From positions 45,734,610-45,798,609 of the forward strand of contig CM061920.1 of the NCBI GenBank assembly GCA_031002005.1: a stretch of DNA of 64,000 bases, read 5' to 3'. The notes beneath the pieces were generated by a model, which had not been told where the DNA came from, ran no database searches, and worked only from the letters and a program-made list of their open reading frames with translations. Shown here piece by piece: positions 33,926 through 46,056 of this stretch (positions are counted from its first letter, which is position 1; each line of letters begins with the position of its first letter). The stretch comes from Vandiemenella viatica. Taxonomy: Eukaryota; Arthropoda; Insecta; Orthoptera; Morabidae. A program made the translations under genes and the position numbers.

Positions 33926-34379
33926 AAGCGTAATGCCAGGAAACAAATAACTTGAGGAGTTTCGAGGGAACATCCATATCAGAAAGTTGTTGAGGAAAGG
34001 AAGAAAAATGCATGGCAGAATGGCTAACCTTTCCACTCCAACATCTGAAGTCTAGGTTGTATTTAGGAATGTCTAAAATAAATGTTTGCACCATCCTTGT
34101 CAAGCATATTGGACCAGGGAAATATTTTTAGTGATTCAGTTGATCGTATAGTTATTTGCTAACATTACAGCCTGGTCAAGCTGTGAGCCTAAAATTTTGT
34201 GTTGAAGGGCAATTGAAAATTGATGTGAGCTTTGTTTCTGCAAATCAATTAATTTAACACTGCTCTTTCTCCACATGGAAGCTGTAATATGCCATAGCTT
34301 GTGACAATATTGCTGCACATGGTTCTGATCTTACAAGATGGCGTAACAACTTGGCAATGAAATAAAAACAGTTCATTCT

Positions 34380-34990
34380 GGATACTGCATTAATATGAAA
34401 ATCATTTCGTAAAACATGGAAAGAGGCAGTGTTGATTCCATTTTAAAAACCTGGAAGTTACATCTTTTCATCAAATGGTTACCAAACCATCAGCCTCACT
34501 AGCTGTTTTTGAAAGGCACTGGAGAGCATGGTTAGCTGTTTCCTGGTCTGGTATCTAGATTTTCATAAGCTCTTAATTCACATCTATTGTATATACAAGA
34601 CACTCCTTTCTATCTTAGATAAAACTGTCTCACTGAAGACAGCCATCAGTTATGTATTTAAACAGCATTGTTAACTGCTGTTGATTCAGTTGTGAAATTT
34701 TAAACATATTAATCCAAGAACTTACTGTTTTAAGTGTAACCCTGTTTGTAGTGGAAATTAGCAGTTTTGTCTCTATGGGAAGAAACTCAATTCAGGTTAC
34801 TTTTTGTTCTTGTTGATGACTTTATTTTCTGCTCATTATCAAACCTTTGAGTGGTGCAGAGACAATTACGGCATCAATTGGAGTGAAATATGGTCAGGAA
34901 GCTCTTTTTTTTTTTTAAAAAAATTCTGTTTCAAAAATCTGAAGTTCCTGCTTTTGAGAGATAACATTCCTTGTCTTTATTTATTTATTT
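34380..34990 (+). pseudogene. Jockey/I-like LINE reverse-transcriptase remnant
   Basis: Frames in order give: 'TWKEAVLIPF' with a stop then 'KPGS' (RT start), 'SNGYQTISLTSC' (NYRPISLTS motif) with 'ALESMVSCFLVWYLDFHKLL', 'SLKTAIS', 'LSVTLFVVEISSF' (PQGSVLSVTLF motif), and in another frame 'VLVDDFIFCSLSNL', holding the DD of the catalytic palm. Several frameshifts; the upstream endonuclease is not seen. Inactive. Confidence 0.7.
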
Positions 34991-37504
34991 CTGTTTAGAC
35001 ATTCAACTGACTGTCACTTTTGAGAGTGTTTAGAGCCAGAGAATATTTTACTCTAGTTCTATAGGACCATTGTGTCATGGACCATTCGGCATGAGAAAGT
35101 TACATTAAGATATTGGAAAGTGTCCATAAGGCTGACTATGTTAACATACCTAACTAGTTTCATACCCAGCCTAAGTGTTGAAACAAGTGAATCACGAGTA
35201 ATTACTTAACAAACTGCTTATCGTTCAGCCATCAATATCAGTCAACCTGGCTTACAACATTTTATTCCAGCTATCATAGAGCCACTAAGCCATTTAGCTC
35301 CCATGCAAAGGCCATCTCAAAATAAGACCAAGGCCTTAGCCGTGTTTGTAAATAGGCCTAGAAAATTTTAAGACATGACTCAGTACAACAGAAAGTATAC
35401 ACTGATCATATTTTTAGCTCTTTATTATGTAATATTTTACTCCATTGTTTCACATATTGTCTGGTATATGCAGGCAAGTCCAAGCAACATAACAATTTTT
35501 CCTTTTGCATAACCATAAGCTCAGTAGCGAATGAAGTGTCTATGCTACCAAGTATTGCACTATTCTAAAGGCTCTCCAGTAAATGTAAGTTTTTATAGAT
35601 TTACTGAATTGCATTTAAGCAATAGAAAACATTATTGAACACAGAACATTACTAAATATAGATCATCTGTAATGTGCGCTGTTTTCTCCAGTTGCGGGGA
35701 AGGAAGTTGTGTTATACTAGGTTCCTGGCTGGCTAGGTTCCTGGCTGTGTGGGAATTGTAGGAAATACAGTAGCAGGAAAGAGGGAACATCTTTCTATGT
35801 GTTTCTAAAGCTGACCTAATATCATTGATGAAGCCCAACATGTATGGCAGAGGCAGTTGCTGGAAGTAGATCATCACAAGTTATGGCTGGTCAAATGGGA
35901 GTGGGGTTCTTTGAATAACTCGCTCACCTTTGTTGCATGGATATTAGGGTGTCCTTTATTTTTCAAAGTCAAAATTTATAACGCATAGGTCCTATTTTTT
36001 TAAAAAAATTTATCCTAAAACATTCACAAATCAATTTTTACGCCATTCGGATAACTGTAACCCGTGCCGACTTCCACCGATTCATCTTTATATTAGTTAC
36101 ACGAGAGTAGTGGCGCGCGCCCACTTTGTCATTACAGTACGTAAATAGGTATCACATATTGTTTTGTTCTAATAGACAGTATTGGGATTACAAAGTGCTA
36201 GACAGAGTATTTTTTTATTAGGAGAGGCAAACTACCTAATTGCAGGAGTTCTATGTTTTATTTTTTAATGTCCGTGAAGGCAAATTTACTATAAGTGAAA
36301 GCCCTAATGTCGCTGTAAATGAGTATATTTTATTTTGGAGAATATTATGGAGACAGTTGAAAAAGAATCCAAGCAAATCTCTGGATCTTTATAAGTGAAG
36401 GGAAGAGGATTTACAACGTGAACTGGGTAATGTTTATGGTATTTAACATGCTTATGCCCTTGAAAGGATGCAAACAAAGTAGGGTAGAATTGTCTTGCAC
36501 TGACGTAGAGAGACAGGGAGACCAGGTTGCTTGATGTGTGTGAATGTAAAACTAGCTGAAAAAGAAGAAATGGTGAAACAAATGAAAATAAATGAAGAGA
36601 AAAATACTTAAATATATGTGGTCCAATACTGTGGTACTAATACTGGATAGGAAGGAGGTCATTGACTCTCCCCACATAGTCAACTTGATGGTGGTGGCAG
36701 AAACTATGACCACTGAAATATATTTCACACATCTAGTTAACTAAGAAAATTTTATCTATGTACAACACAGAGGAAATCTTCCATTTTGCATACCTTTTTG
36801 ATTAGTTAGAATGTCTACTTCAAACTGCAGAGACCAACATCACTACCTTCTTCTGGTTTCAGCTCTTGAGGGAGGGTGGACTGCAGTTCCTCCACAGAAA
36901 TTCAGACACCTCATTAACCAGCTATCAAAAAGACAAAGGGCAGACCCTCTCATATTATGGTACAATTATAGGGAACATGACATGGGAAAAAAGTTAGGGT
37001 AAAAACTTGTCGATTAGGTGATGGTAAAGCTGAAGGTGGTGGTAGTTGCAATGAAAATCGATGTTGCAGTTGATGGGTGAAAACAAGCATAGAAGGTCCT
37101 GTTGAATATGAAGGTAGATGTTGAGGTATTACTGCTAATGTTTATAACAGTTTTGCAGACATTCATAAGAGCTACACATTTTATATTGTATAGATTTTTT
37201 ACTTATCTCGAGTATCCTTTACTTTGTGTAGCCTGCAATGGTTTCTGAAAGTTATAACAACGTTGATGATGATGGGCTATCAGTAACCACAAAGTGGTGG
37301 CTAGTTTCTATAGCTAATAACACAGAGTTAAGTTCACACCTAATAAATGAACAGAGACAAACACTTAGCTAATTATCACCATTTAAATCGAGCAGAAAAA
37401 TCACCCAGACATGTTTCTTGTGTACTTAAATGATTACTTGGGTTTAGTTGTTTTTAACCTATTGATCACACTGTACTGGGTGCCATACTGCTAAGACTTT
37501 TCAA
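34991..37504 (+). other. Intron sequence, nothing recognised
   Basis: No coding-like frame, element end or repeat copy that I can support over this 2.5-kb stretch. Confidence 0.4.
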
Positions 37505-37735
37505 CCGAGCGTGGTGGGTGAGTGGTTAATGGTCTGGCCTCGCATTCGGGAGGACGACAGCTCGAATCCCCATCTGAGCATTCAGTTTTGGATTTTCCAT
37601 GGATTCCCTAAATCATTCCTGGTGAATGCTGAGATGCTTCCTTCAAAAAGCTATGGCCAAATTCCTTCCTGTTCCTTGTTCTCAGTGCTTTCCCGCCTCT
37701 AATGACCTCGACATCAATGAGGAGTAAAGCCATAA
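37505..37735 (+). repeat. tRNA-derived SINE, copy F, well preserved
   Basis: 'gagcgtggtgggtgagtggttaatggtctgg' holds an A-box-like element, then 'gcattcgggaggacgacagctcgaatcccc' a B-box-like element. The body 'ttggattttccatggattccctaaatcattcc' and 'tgcttccttcaaaaagctatggccaaattcc' follow, then 'taatgacctcgacatc' and an A-rich tail (37735-37765). The full-length head makes this a good family reference. Confidence 0.9.
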
Positions 37736-40194
37736 GTAAAAGTAAAATAAAAATATAAAAAATGAATTTTATCCTTTCAGTTCATGTCACACGTCATTTA
37801 GGAATATAAAAAGGAAATTGAAAAGAATTCAAAATATTTATTTGACAAAAGAATCAAAACAATATTGTTTCATTAAATTTGTCCTGTGGTAACAAGAACA
37901 AGTAGGAAGTACAGGTAATTTGTTGGTCTAGCTAACATCTCAGTTGGAAGTATTAGATGACTCAGGCTACTATGCACGAGTGAACAAATAATTCCAAATA
38001 GTATTTCGTCAATGGGTGTTGATTTACTGCATTGGCCTTGTACCCACAGTGTGTTGGCACAACATACAGCTAGTCCCCAGGTGATGGCAGTCGATCGGCC
38101 TCGTCAGTAGTTACAGTATCTCAGCTGTTCAGCTAGAGCAGATCTCTCTAGTCTCTTAGTCAAAAAAGTTCTTCTTTCTTGCTGCCCGTCTGGCAACAAA
38201 GAAACCTCTCTTCGACTCTTGGGGGCTGTCCTTCGATGCTTGTCTACCAATCAATCCCTTCTGCAAACAACATTCTCCTCTATCATTAGCTGTGCTCTTA
38301 TTAACATTTATAACCAACAGCAGTATCTTGAGCTAAAATTATCTTATTGGCTGTTCGAAATATCTCCTCTTTTTGCTATGTGCTTGGAACTTTAGTTGGA
38401 AGGTTGGTGGGTGGAAGTCGGAATACATTAGACACTCTCGGTATTGGCAGTAAAGTCATTTATCTTGGGCCGCTTTTAGTTTAAAGATTTCCCCAGGCAG
38501 CTTGCAGTAAAAACATTCTTGCAAATTGTTGTACAACACAGTGAACAGTGGCACTATTAGAGCCAGGGAATATGTCATGTCATGTTGCTAAAAATTTTAG
38601 TGAAGCTGTTTGTAGTGATTTCTGCAACATTTATCCATTGAACAGGGAGTGTAAACACTGCACTTTTAATTCTTTTACTGCAGAAAACAAATCCAGTTTG
38701 TATGATACAATACCTGAACAGTATGCTTCTTTCGGGGAGCAGCATAATCATATGCAGAAGTTGGATAGCTAAACTAGTCAGAGCCAGATGTCCAGTATCA
38801 CTCAAGGTAATGATGTAAAAAACAGAATACCTCCTCTGCATGCATTTACCAATTACTTTCAATGCTTTGGTTTCGTATGGATCAAACATCTACCACAATC
38901 TACACTGCGACTAGCTTGGCATGTTTTTACATGCTTACATAAAAGCACTGAAAGTAATGGGTAAACGCATGAGGAGTAGTTCAAATGCACCATCACTCTC
39001 TCCATAAACAGTAAGTCACCATGGTGTCAATGAGAGAACAAAGTATTTTCATACTCTGCATTAGAGCACTACTGGAGGTGTGCTTGGCTGTCTGGTTGAA
39101 CTAGTTTCCTTGGTCAAGTTTCTACACTTTATATATCTCATATCATAAAGTAGTTTTGTTCTCGACAATGTAAAAAGAATTAATAAGTGCAGTGTTTACA
39201 TGCCCAGCTCTGTAGTATAAACGTCACAGAAATCTCTACAATAGGTTCATTTTAGAAAAATATTAGAAAAATAGCAGTTATACTACAGGTAAAAGATGTC
39301 ATTAATGAACTAACTTATTGTTTATTTATAAATAAATTGATTCATATTTCTTTTAAATAACTATACATATTTTTATTAATTAGCATTATTAATTTTGCTT
39401 ATGTGAAACGTTGATTTATTTAATGAACGTCATTTCATTTTTCACAGTTAAAGATTTTATTACCATTAATTATGGTGACTTATATTTCACATAAATTACT
39501 TTATGAAATATCATGTACAGGTTTCTACACATGAGACAAAAAAAAAAAAAAAAAAATAGGTTAATGAGACAGCCAAATAGATTACAACAAATTGTGTACA
39601 GTAATTGAAATAATAAGCTGCTAATAAAGACTGTACATACTTTTTACAAGAAATACATAAACTTATTACAAATATCTTTTGCTGTTTTGGAAAAGAGATT
39701 ATGTACACGTGCACGTCTCAAGTTGCATATAAATGGAACATAAAAAAGCTCTAAAAATGTGTGTTGCTACTGGTAACACATCATCATCACTTCCATGAAT
39801 CATTGCAGGCTACACGAAGTAAAGGATATATTAGATAAACACAAATTCTAAACAATTTAAAACATATTAGTTCTACAGAGGTTTGAAAAACTGTAATAAA
39901 CCTATACCTCGACATTGAGCATTACATTGACCTTCATCTTTGCTGTGACCTGCTTGGCATGTTTTTACCGTAAGTGCAGTTTCAGGTAGGTGTCTGGATT
40001 CATTTTAGGATGGGTCAGAAGGCACGTATAGTTAAATGCGTAACGGAATTACATCCAGTATCTGAACTAAGAATACTATCAAAAGCTCTACAAAAGAGCA
40101 TTTTTCAAGCAATAAGAATTACATTTTAATGTATTCATTTGAGTTTCGAAAGATGAGTTTCTTATATGCTATAATATTGTTTGTGTTGATATAG
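37736..40194 (+). other. End of the 15.7-kb intron, nothing recognised
   Basis: A pyrimidine-rich, GC-richer patch lies at about 38040-38230. A 19-bp A run lies at about 39538-39556. No gene or element assigned. Confidence 0.4.
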
Positions 40195-40342
40195 ATAGTG
40201 GAGTTGCTAGGTGAGCGTGATGAAGCTCTCATGTCAGAGCACACAGTGTTGCAGGATAAATTGACAGAGCTCCAGGTAAAGAAGCGACACATGGACCAGC
40301 TCCTAGCACAGTTCTCTGCACTCAATAACTCAGTTGGTCCAG
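40195..40342 (+). CDS. PCM1: PCM1-like gene, exon 6 of 8 seen
   Basis: 148 nt, enters in phase 0 and leaves after the first base of a codon, from 'gttgatatag' to CAG|gtatgt. It encodes IVELLGERDEALMSEHTVLQ, then DKLTELQVKKRHMDQLLAQF and a serine/asparagine end. LTELQVKKRHMDQLL resembles the vertebrate PCM1 'LQEKKQKMDKLL' helix (from memory), in the right order after exon 5. An alternative acceptor 4 bp downstream would break the frame, so the upstream AG is chosen. Confidence 0.85.
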
Positions 40343-40846
40343 GTATGTTCTGAATGATCATTTTAGGTTTTAGTTTATTTAAAAAAAATATGACATGGCA
40401 GACTTTGTCTAGTTTTTGGCATTGTTAATGACTTTTTATTTGTATAAAAAGATTTTTACATTAACCCCTTCTCTCTGCTCTTTCCAGACAATTTCTGGCT
40501 ATTTCTTACCATATGTCTTAGTAAATCAGACAGGATAGGGAAAATAACTGATCACTTATCTAAAAGCTTTGTAGCACTGCCAGATTATTGTGGTGGTCTC
40601 AACAGGGCACTGGGATAACAATGACAAATTAGAAACTTATTATGTAATTGAATATGATTTGCACTTTTCATCTTGTGGCCAGCATTAGCTATCTAAATTT
40701 GAACCTGTGAAGACTATGAGATTGCAGCAGGAATTGGGATGGGAAAAAAGTAAATAAGTATAGAAAATCTAAACTAGGCATTCTGATTTATTTTCAAGTA
40801 TAATGACCCATTTTCTTGCAAGTGGTATTATTTTGTGATGTTTCAG
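40343..40846 (+). other. 504-bp intron with a PLE-end scrap
   Basis: 'gacaggatagggaaaataactgatcactta' near 40530 resembles the complement of the PLE-type 3' end; otherwise nothing seen. Confidence 0.4.
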
Positions 40847-41010
40847 ATGAGATTGCTGATTCAGGTAGCGTGGGAGACGGCAGTGATGGAGATCTTGAAA
40901 CAGATATAGAGCAAGCACAGAAAACAATGACTGAATTGTCCTCCCTGAAAGCTCAGCTTGCACTTTTACAGAATGCTGTAGCCTCTGCAAATCAAGACTC
41001 GTCAAGTGCT
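40847..41010 (+). CDS. PCM1: PCM1-like gene, exon 7 of 8 seen
   Basis: 164 nt. The split codon G|AT joins exon 6 to give aspartate; exits in phase 0 at GCT|gtaagt (consensus). It encodes an acidic stretch DEIADSGSVGDGSDGDLETD, then the coil IEQAQKTMTELSSLKAQLAL and LQNAVASANQ. The matching split phase across this intron is strong evidence that exons 6 and 7 belong to one gene. Confidence 0.85.
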
Positions 41011-41357
41011 GTAAGTGGTTTGTGCTGTGTTTTAATTAACCAATGATAAATTGTGTTAGGACAATTTTTTATTTCCAGCAGTTGATTAATCAAAATATTC
41101 ACCTAGGCAACACTGCCCTGAAAATCATCAATTTAGTTCTTGCTCTTCCCTTGTGTTAAAATGAGTGAATAGTTTACATGCTACTACAGTACTTTTGTCT
41201 TTCAATCATTTTTTTTCCATGCAGAATTTCAATTCTCTTAACAAAATAGCAACTCTAGCTAACTACAGGTGTGCACATTCAGATTTCAAGTAACTGTAAC
41301 AAATTCAGGTTTTTGAATGATGCCTTAGTAGAGTTTTTTTTGTATATTAAAACCACA
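41011..41357 (+). other. Intron sequence, nothing recognised
   Basis: Short unassigned stretch before a PLE-type 3' end. Confidence 0.4.
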
Positions 41358-41580
41358 AATATTTACATGGAAAAGAAAGGGAAAATACACCCAACACTCA
41401 CCAAAGCTGAAGGGAGGAGGGCAGCAGCAACACAGCACAACACACAAACAAATAAAAAACAATATTTCGGGTCAAGAATCCCCTTTTTCAAGTAAACAGA
41501 AAAGGTGGCTGGTCTTGCGCAAGACTTGCGTCGGACGCAGCCACTCACAGAACGCCACAAATATGCTACTTCAAGGATTG
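41358..41580 (-). repeat. PLE-1-type 3' end, solitary copy
   Basis: The - strand reads 'gagtggctgcgtccgacgca', 'agtcttgcgcaagaccagcc', 'ttgaaaaaggggattcttga', 'cccgaaatattg', 'gttgctgctgccctcctccc', 'ggtgagtgttgggtgtattt', closely matching 2555-2785. No coding part is attached. The 'gaaaaagggg...acccgaaat' block is the degenerate hammerhead-like spot of this family. Confidence 0.8.
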
Positions 41581-41899
41581 TGGTATTAAATAATATAGTT
41601 CCCAAACCAGGATCTTTCTTGTATTGTGCCACTTAAAAACACGACGTCACATCTGTAAGTATCCGCTACAATTCATCTTTAGTGTTCTGGTTTCCTCTAT
41701 TTTTATTTTGGTGAAGTTTCTTTTTATATTATCATTCTACACGAGATTTTATTAAACAGCTTTTGAAGAGAAGGTGTGAAATTAATACAAGGCAAATGTA
41801 TTTTATAATTCCCACATTTTACAGTTTATTTATGTTTTTTAATGTTCTCATTGAAAGCATTTTATAGAAAATTCCCAGCATTGTCTGGTATGATCTAGG

Positions 41900-42745
41900 T
41901 TGATTTGCAGTCACAATAAATATTAAAGTTCATAACAGAGGTCAGTTTTCTGCACTTGTGAAACAAATTTCATGTCAGTCGCTCCATTTTCCATACGTAT
42001 TTAAACGGCTAACCCTCAGTGTAGCAGTAAAGAGATAGGGTTGAGGTTGATTTATTCCTTGAATTAATCATCCTATCAGAAACATTAAGTTTCATCAAGA
42101 TAACCACAGTGTGCAGCAATAGAAACAATGATTTCTTTTCAGGAAATACGGTAAATACAGAATTGATCAACAATAAATTACAAATATACCATTATGTCAA
42201 CACTAAAGGATTTAAACAGTTTACTTTCATGTTCATACCCATCAGATATGCATTACTTACTATTAACAACAAATTTAATGTCACTTCCAAACATCAGAGA
42301 TTGTAGCTATGCGGCCTCAGATAATAACTTCAAGAAACAAAGAAGATATCGAAACGGTTTCTCATCATATCTATTATTAAAATTAATTTACACATTTTTC
42401 ACTTTACGTAGTTACCTCTTCACATTCCTTACGGTCATTTATGGTGTTTGAAAACTAAAAACCATAATTTAATAAAGGAAATGTTACATGCAACAATAAT
42501 ATGGCTATTCTTTTTTTTTTTTTTTTTACGATGCATGATGTATGCATTGTATTTCATCTTTGGTGATTCAGGCAGTACGTTCATATTTTCATTTAGTGCT
42601 CCGGTTTTGTTATGTTGAAGCATAAGACATACCAAACAATTCAGTTGAGATTTTAATCTTCAAAACCGTGAAAACCCCATTGAAATCAGCTCAGTGGTTT
42701 TTGAGCAATTCTGGGGCAAAGATATCTGGTTTTCGTTTAATAGAT
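41900..42745 (+). repeat. Long dispersed repeat, copy 2 (shorter)
   Basis: Related to 25800-28045. The shared end includes 'cataagacataccaaacaat', 'gaaaaccccattgaaatcag', 'ctcagtggtttttg' and 'ggttttcgttt'. The middle of copy 1 is largely absent, so this copy looks internally deleted. Confidence 0.6.
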
Positions 42746-43299
42746 ATCTTTTATTGTACTATAAAGATACCAAGTGAATGTGGGTTTAATGCCAGTTTAA
42801 TCAAATTTTGATTTATTACTTTTTTCTCTCTCTGTACGCAGCCTATACTATTCAACAAGGCAATCTTCAATGTAAAAGCTTTTTGAAAAATAGGGGGGGG
42901 CTTCTTGGCTCTAGAAATTAATCTATTAATAGTTTTATTTTCATGAAAACTTGTATCCAAGTGTCAATCACATTTTTAGGCTCATAATTGAGAAATAAAC
43001 ATACGCATTGTATACGAGACATGAATGTTTAGGAATTTCATTCACTCAGCAACAGGTGGCAGACAAGCAACTGAAAATATATAATTAACTTTTGATGGTG
43101 ATCCTGTTTCTAATCAAGATACACAGTGGTGCTATAGTGAAATGTGTTCAAATATTTGGTTTTTAATTTCCAGTGGAATGTTTTTGTAATAGCAAAATCA
43201 CAATTCTATGAGCGATCAAAATTTGTGATAGTGACATGTGCAAAAGTTTAAAGTTATTTTAGTTTTTCACTTTGTCATCTACAGTGTTTTTTCTTTTTG
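42746..43299 (+). other. Intron sequence, nothing recognised
   Basis: Includes an 8-G run near 42893. No assignment. Confidence 0.4.
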
Positions 43300-44444
43300 T
43301 GTCATCAGTCTTTTGACTAGTTTGATGCAATCCTCCATCTCTTCCTATATTGAGCTCTTCATCTCTACATATCCCTTACAACCCACGTCCTCAATTATCT
43401 GATTCATATATTCTAATCTCTGTCTTCCTCTACAGTTCTTATCTTCGACTGTTCCTTCACAGTAACATATTAACCAATCCAGCATATCTCAAAATATGAC
43501 CTATCACGCTGTATCTTCTTTCTATAAGCTTCTTCCCCAAACTTCTTTCCTCACCCATAATTTCCAAAACTCGTTCACTTCGTACTTTGTCTGTCCACTT
43601 AATTTTCAGCATTCTTCTGTAACACCACATTTCAAATGCTTCAATTTTCTTTCTTTCTGTTATTCCTAAAGTCCATCTTTCGCTAACATAAAGTGCTGTG
43701 CTGCACGCATAGAGTTTTAAAACGTTCTTTCTAATTCCTAGCTCAGTGTTTGAAACTAGAAGATTTCTCTTTTTCAAGAAGGCTCATTTTGCTAGTGCTA
43801 TTCTGCTTTCAATATTATTCCTGCTTCGGCCATCGGTTGTAATTTGTAACAGAATTCACTTACCTCTCCTATTGCATCTGATCCTATTTCTACATTTAAT
43901 CTACTGTGATTGGTATCATTTGTGCTACATCATCACTTTTTTCTTCCTTTGATTTATATTCAGTCCAAAATCTTCCTTAAGTATTTGGGTCATGCCATTC
44001 AGTAATTTCTCAATATCCTCAGCCAGTTCTGCTAACAAGACAGTGCCATCAGTAAATCGTAGCATACTGATTTTTTTCTCCCTGAACACTTATGCAACTT
44101 GAAAATTTTTCTTTTACTTTCTTTATTGCTTCTTCTGCATGCGAGTTAAATATTAACGGGGATAGACTACAACCTTGTCTCACATCCTTTTTGACTGATT
44201 CATGTCTCTCACGGTTCTCTACTCTTATAGCCACCTGATCCTTATATAGTTTGTAAAGTATTCTTCTATCTTCACCTATTATCTCTCCACCTATTATTTC
44301 TCCACCTGTTATCCTTTCCATTCTTCTGTATATTATTCTGATCAGAAATTTGGAAGCATGTGATGTTAGACTAATGGTGCGATAATTCTCACATTTGTTG
44401 GCTCGTGCTTTCTTCAGAACAGTGACGATGATACGAGGCATGTT

Positions 44445-45740
44445 TCTTTAAGTAAGTACCATTTTGAAATTAAAAAAAGATGTGCAAATATATCTCAATA
44501 ATTTTATTTTTACATGAAAGCCTGTACCTTACTCTACTCTTCTACATAATTCCCTTCAATATTGAGGCACTTGTCATAACGTAGTACCAGTTTTTGAAAA
44601 CCCTCCTCATAGAAGTCTGCCGCCTGACTTGTTAACCACTGCATCACAACTGTTTTGACTTCGTCTTCAAGACGCTGACCACCCAGGTGTTTCTTCAAGT
44701 GCAGGAACAGATGGTAGTCACTGTGCGCCAGATTAGGGATGTACGGAGGATGATCTAGAGATTCCCATCGAAAAGATGTGATGAGATCTTTGGTCTGATT
44801 AGCCACATGTGGACGAGCATTGTCATGCAGCAAAACGATGCCCTTGCTCAACTTGCCACGTCTTTTGTTCTGGATTGAACGGCGCAGATTGTTCAATGTC
44901 TCACGATAAGCTGCTGCATTGATTGTCTCATTACGAGGCAGAAATTCCACAAGCAATACTCCTTTTCTGTCACAAAGAACTGTGCACATGATTTTCTGGG
45001 CAGAAATCGTTTGCTTGAACTTCACTTTTTTGAGTGAATCTGAATGCCGCCATTCCATGGACTGTTGCTTTGATTCAGGTGTGATGTAGGCCACCCATGT
45101 CTCATCGCCCGTAACAATTTGGCTTAAGAAATCACCACCATCATTGTGGTACCGTTCAAGGAAAGTCAATGCTCTGCCTAAACGTTTGGTTTTGCGCACA
45201 TCCGTTAACATTTTCGGTACCCAACGTGAGCACAATTTTCGGTAATTCAAGTGCTCGGTGACAATGCCATACAAAACATTAGGAAAGTCATCACAAAAGG
45301 AGGAAATCATAAAGCGTCTGTTTTCTCTCACCTCATTTTCCACTTTCTGCACCAAACTTTCATTAACGACTGAAGGACGCCCACTCCGTTGTTTATCATG
45401 CACATTTGTGCGGCTATCTTTAAATGCTCTCATCCACTTTCTCATCATTCCATCACTCATAATGTTTTGTCCGTAAACTGCACAGATCTCACGATGAATA
45501 TCGATCGGTTTTAGGCCTTTAGCACAAAGAAATCTTATAACAGCCCGTACTTCACAGTTGGCGGGACTCACGATTATCGGAGGCATCTTAAACACTCAGT
45601 GAACAACGTAAACAAGGAAGAATTAGACTGTAATGGCTTCAGTTCATAGGCAAGAGATGCAGGTACCCAGTGTGCATGCGTGGAACGCCGACCGTAGCGC
45701 TGCAGCCACGGTGTGACAACACGGTACTTACTTAAAAAAT
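44445..45740 (-). mobile_element. Mariner element (mariner-1) inside the RTE LINE
   Basis: Terminal inverted repeats TTAAGTAAGTACC at 44448-44460 and, inverted, at 45723-45735 flank an almost complete transposase gene. On either side the RTE reading (RT on the left, upstream linker on the right) is interrupted, showing that mariner-1 inserted into the LINE. The exact outer ends and the TA duplication could not be placed with certainty. Confidence 0.85.
44534..45595 (-). CDS. Mariner transposase, full-length open frame
   Basis: 353 codons without a stop, the normal length for a mariner transposase (about 345); the natural start may be the second methionine, residue 4. The N-terminal DNA-binding half has helix-turn-helix-type regions and 'KQRSGRPS' near residue 68. 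The catalytic domain has 'GDETWV' (D164), 'LLHDNARPH' (D258) and 'YIPNLAHSDYHLF' (D293), with 34 residues between the last two: the DD34D signature complete. 'PNLAHSD' departs from the usual 'PDLAPSD', but the catalytic D is kept. It ends 'CLNIEGNYVEE', typical of the family. This is the only intact-looking autonomous gene in the window; whether it is functional cannot be told. Confidence 0.92.
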   Translation of the reverse strand: MFKMPPIIVSPANCEVRAVIRFLCAKGLKPIDIHREICAVYGQNIMSDGMMRKWMRAFKDSRTNVHDKQRSGRPSVVNESLVQKVENEVRENRRFMISSFCDDFPNVLYGIVTEHLNYRKLCSRWVPKMLTDVRKTKRLGRALTFLERYHNDGGDFLSQIVTGDETWVAYITPESKQQSMEWRHSDSLKKVKFKQTISAQKIMCTVLCDRKGVLLVEFLPRNETINAAAYRETLNNLRRSIQNKRRGKLSKGIVLLHDNARPHVANQTKDLITSFRWESLDHPPYIPNLAHSDYHLFLHLKKHLGGQRLEDEVKTVVMQWLTSQAADFYEEGFQKLVLRYDKCLNIEGNYVEE

Positions 45741-46056
45741 ATGCATTGTATTTTTATTAAAATCGTTTGGAATTTCTCCCATTTCATAACTTTTTGATAT
45801 AGGCTTAAATAATCTTTCGATTGCTCCTTCTCATAGGGATTTAATAAGTTCTTCAGGGATCTCATCAATTCCAACTGTCTTTATTTGCTTTCGAAACATT
45901 CAGAGCTCTCTTAAATTCTGCCTTTAGAACAGGATCTCCTAAGTCATCACTGTCGACATCGCCTTCATTTTCTATTATGCTATCATTCAAGTCATCTCCA
46001 TCATACAGTTTCTCTCTATATTCATTCCACCAGTTAGCTTGTAAGGCCAAAAGCAT

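Noticed and set aside
37505..37580. True tRNA gene
   Set aside because: Box-A and box-B-like words are present, but the sequence continues into a repeated SINE body with an A-rich tail and does not fold into a standard cloverleaf by eye.
38040..38400. Possible promoter or LTR from the GC/pyrimidine-rich patch
   Set aside because: No matching second copy, no terminal TG/CA pair with duplication, and no following coding region.
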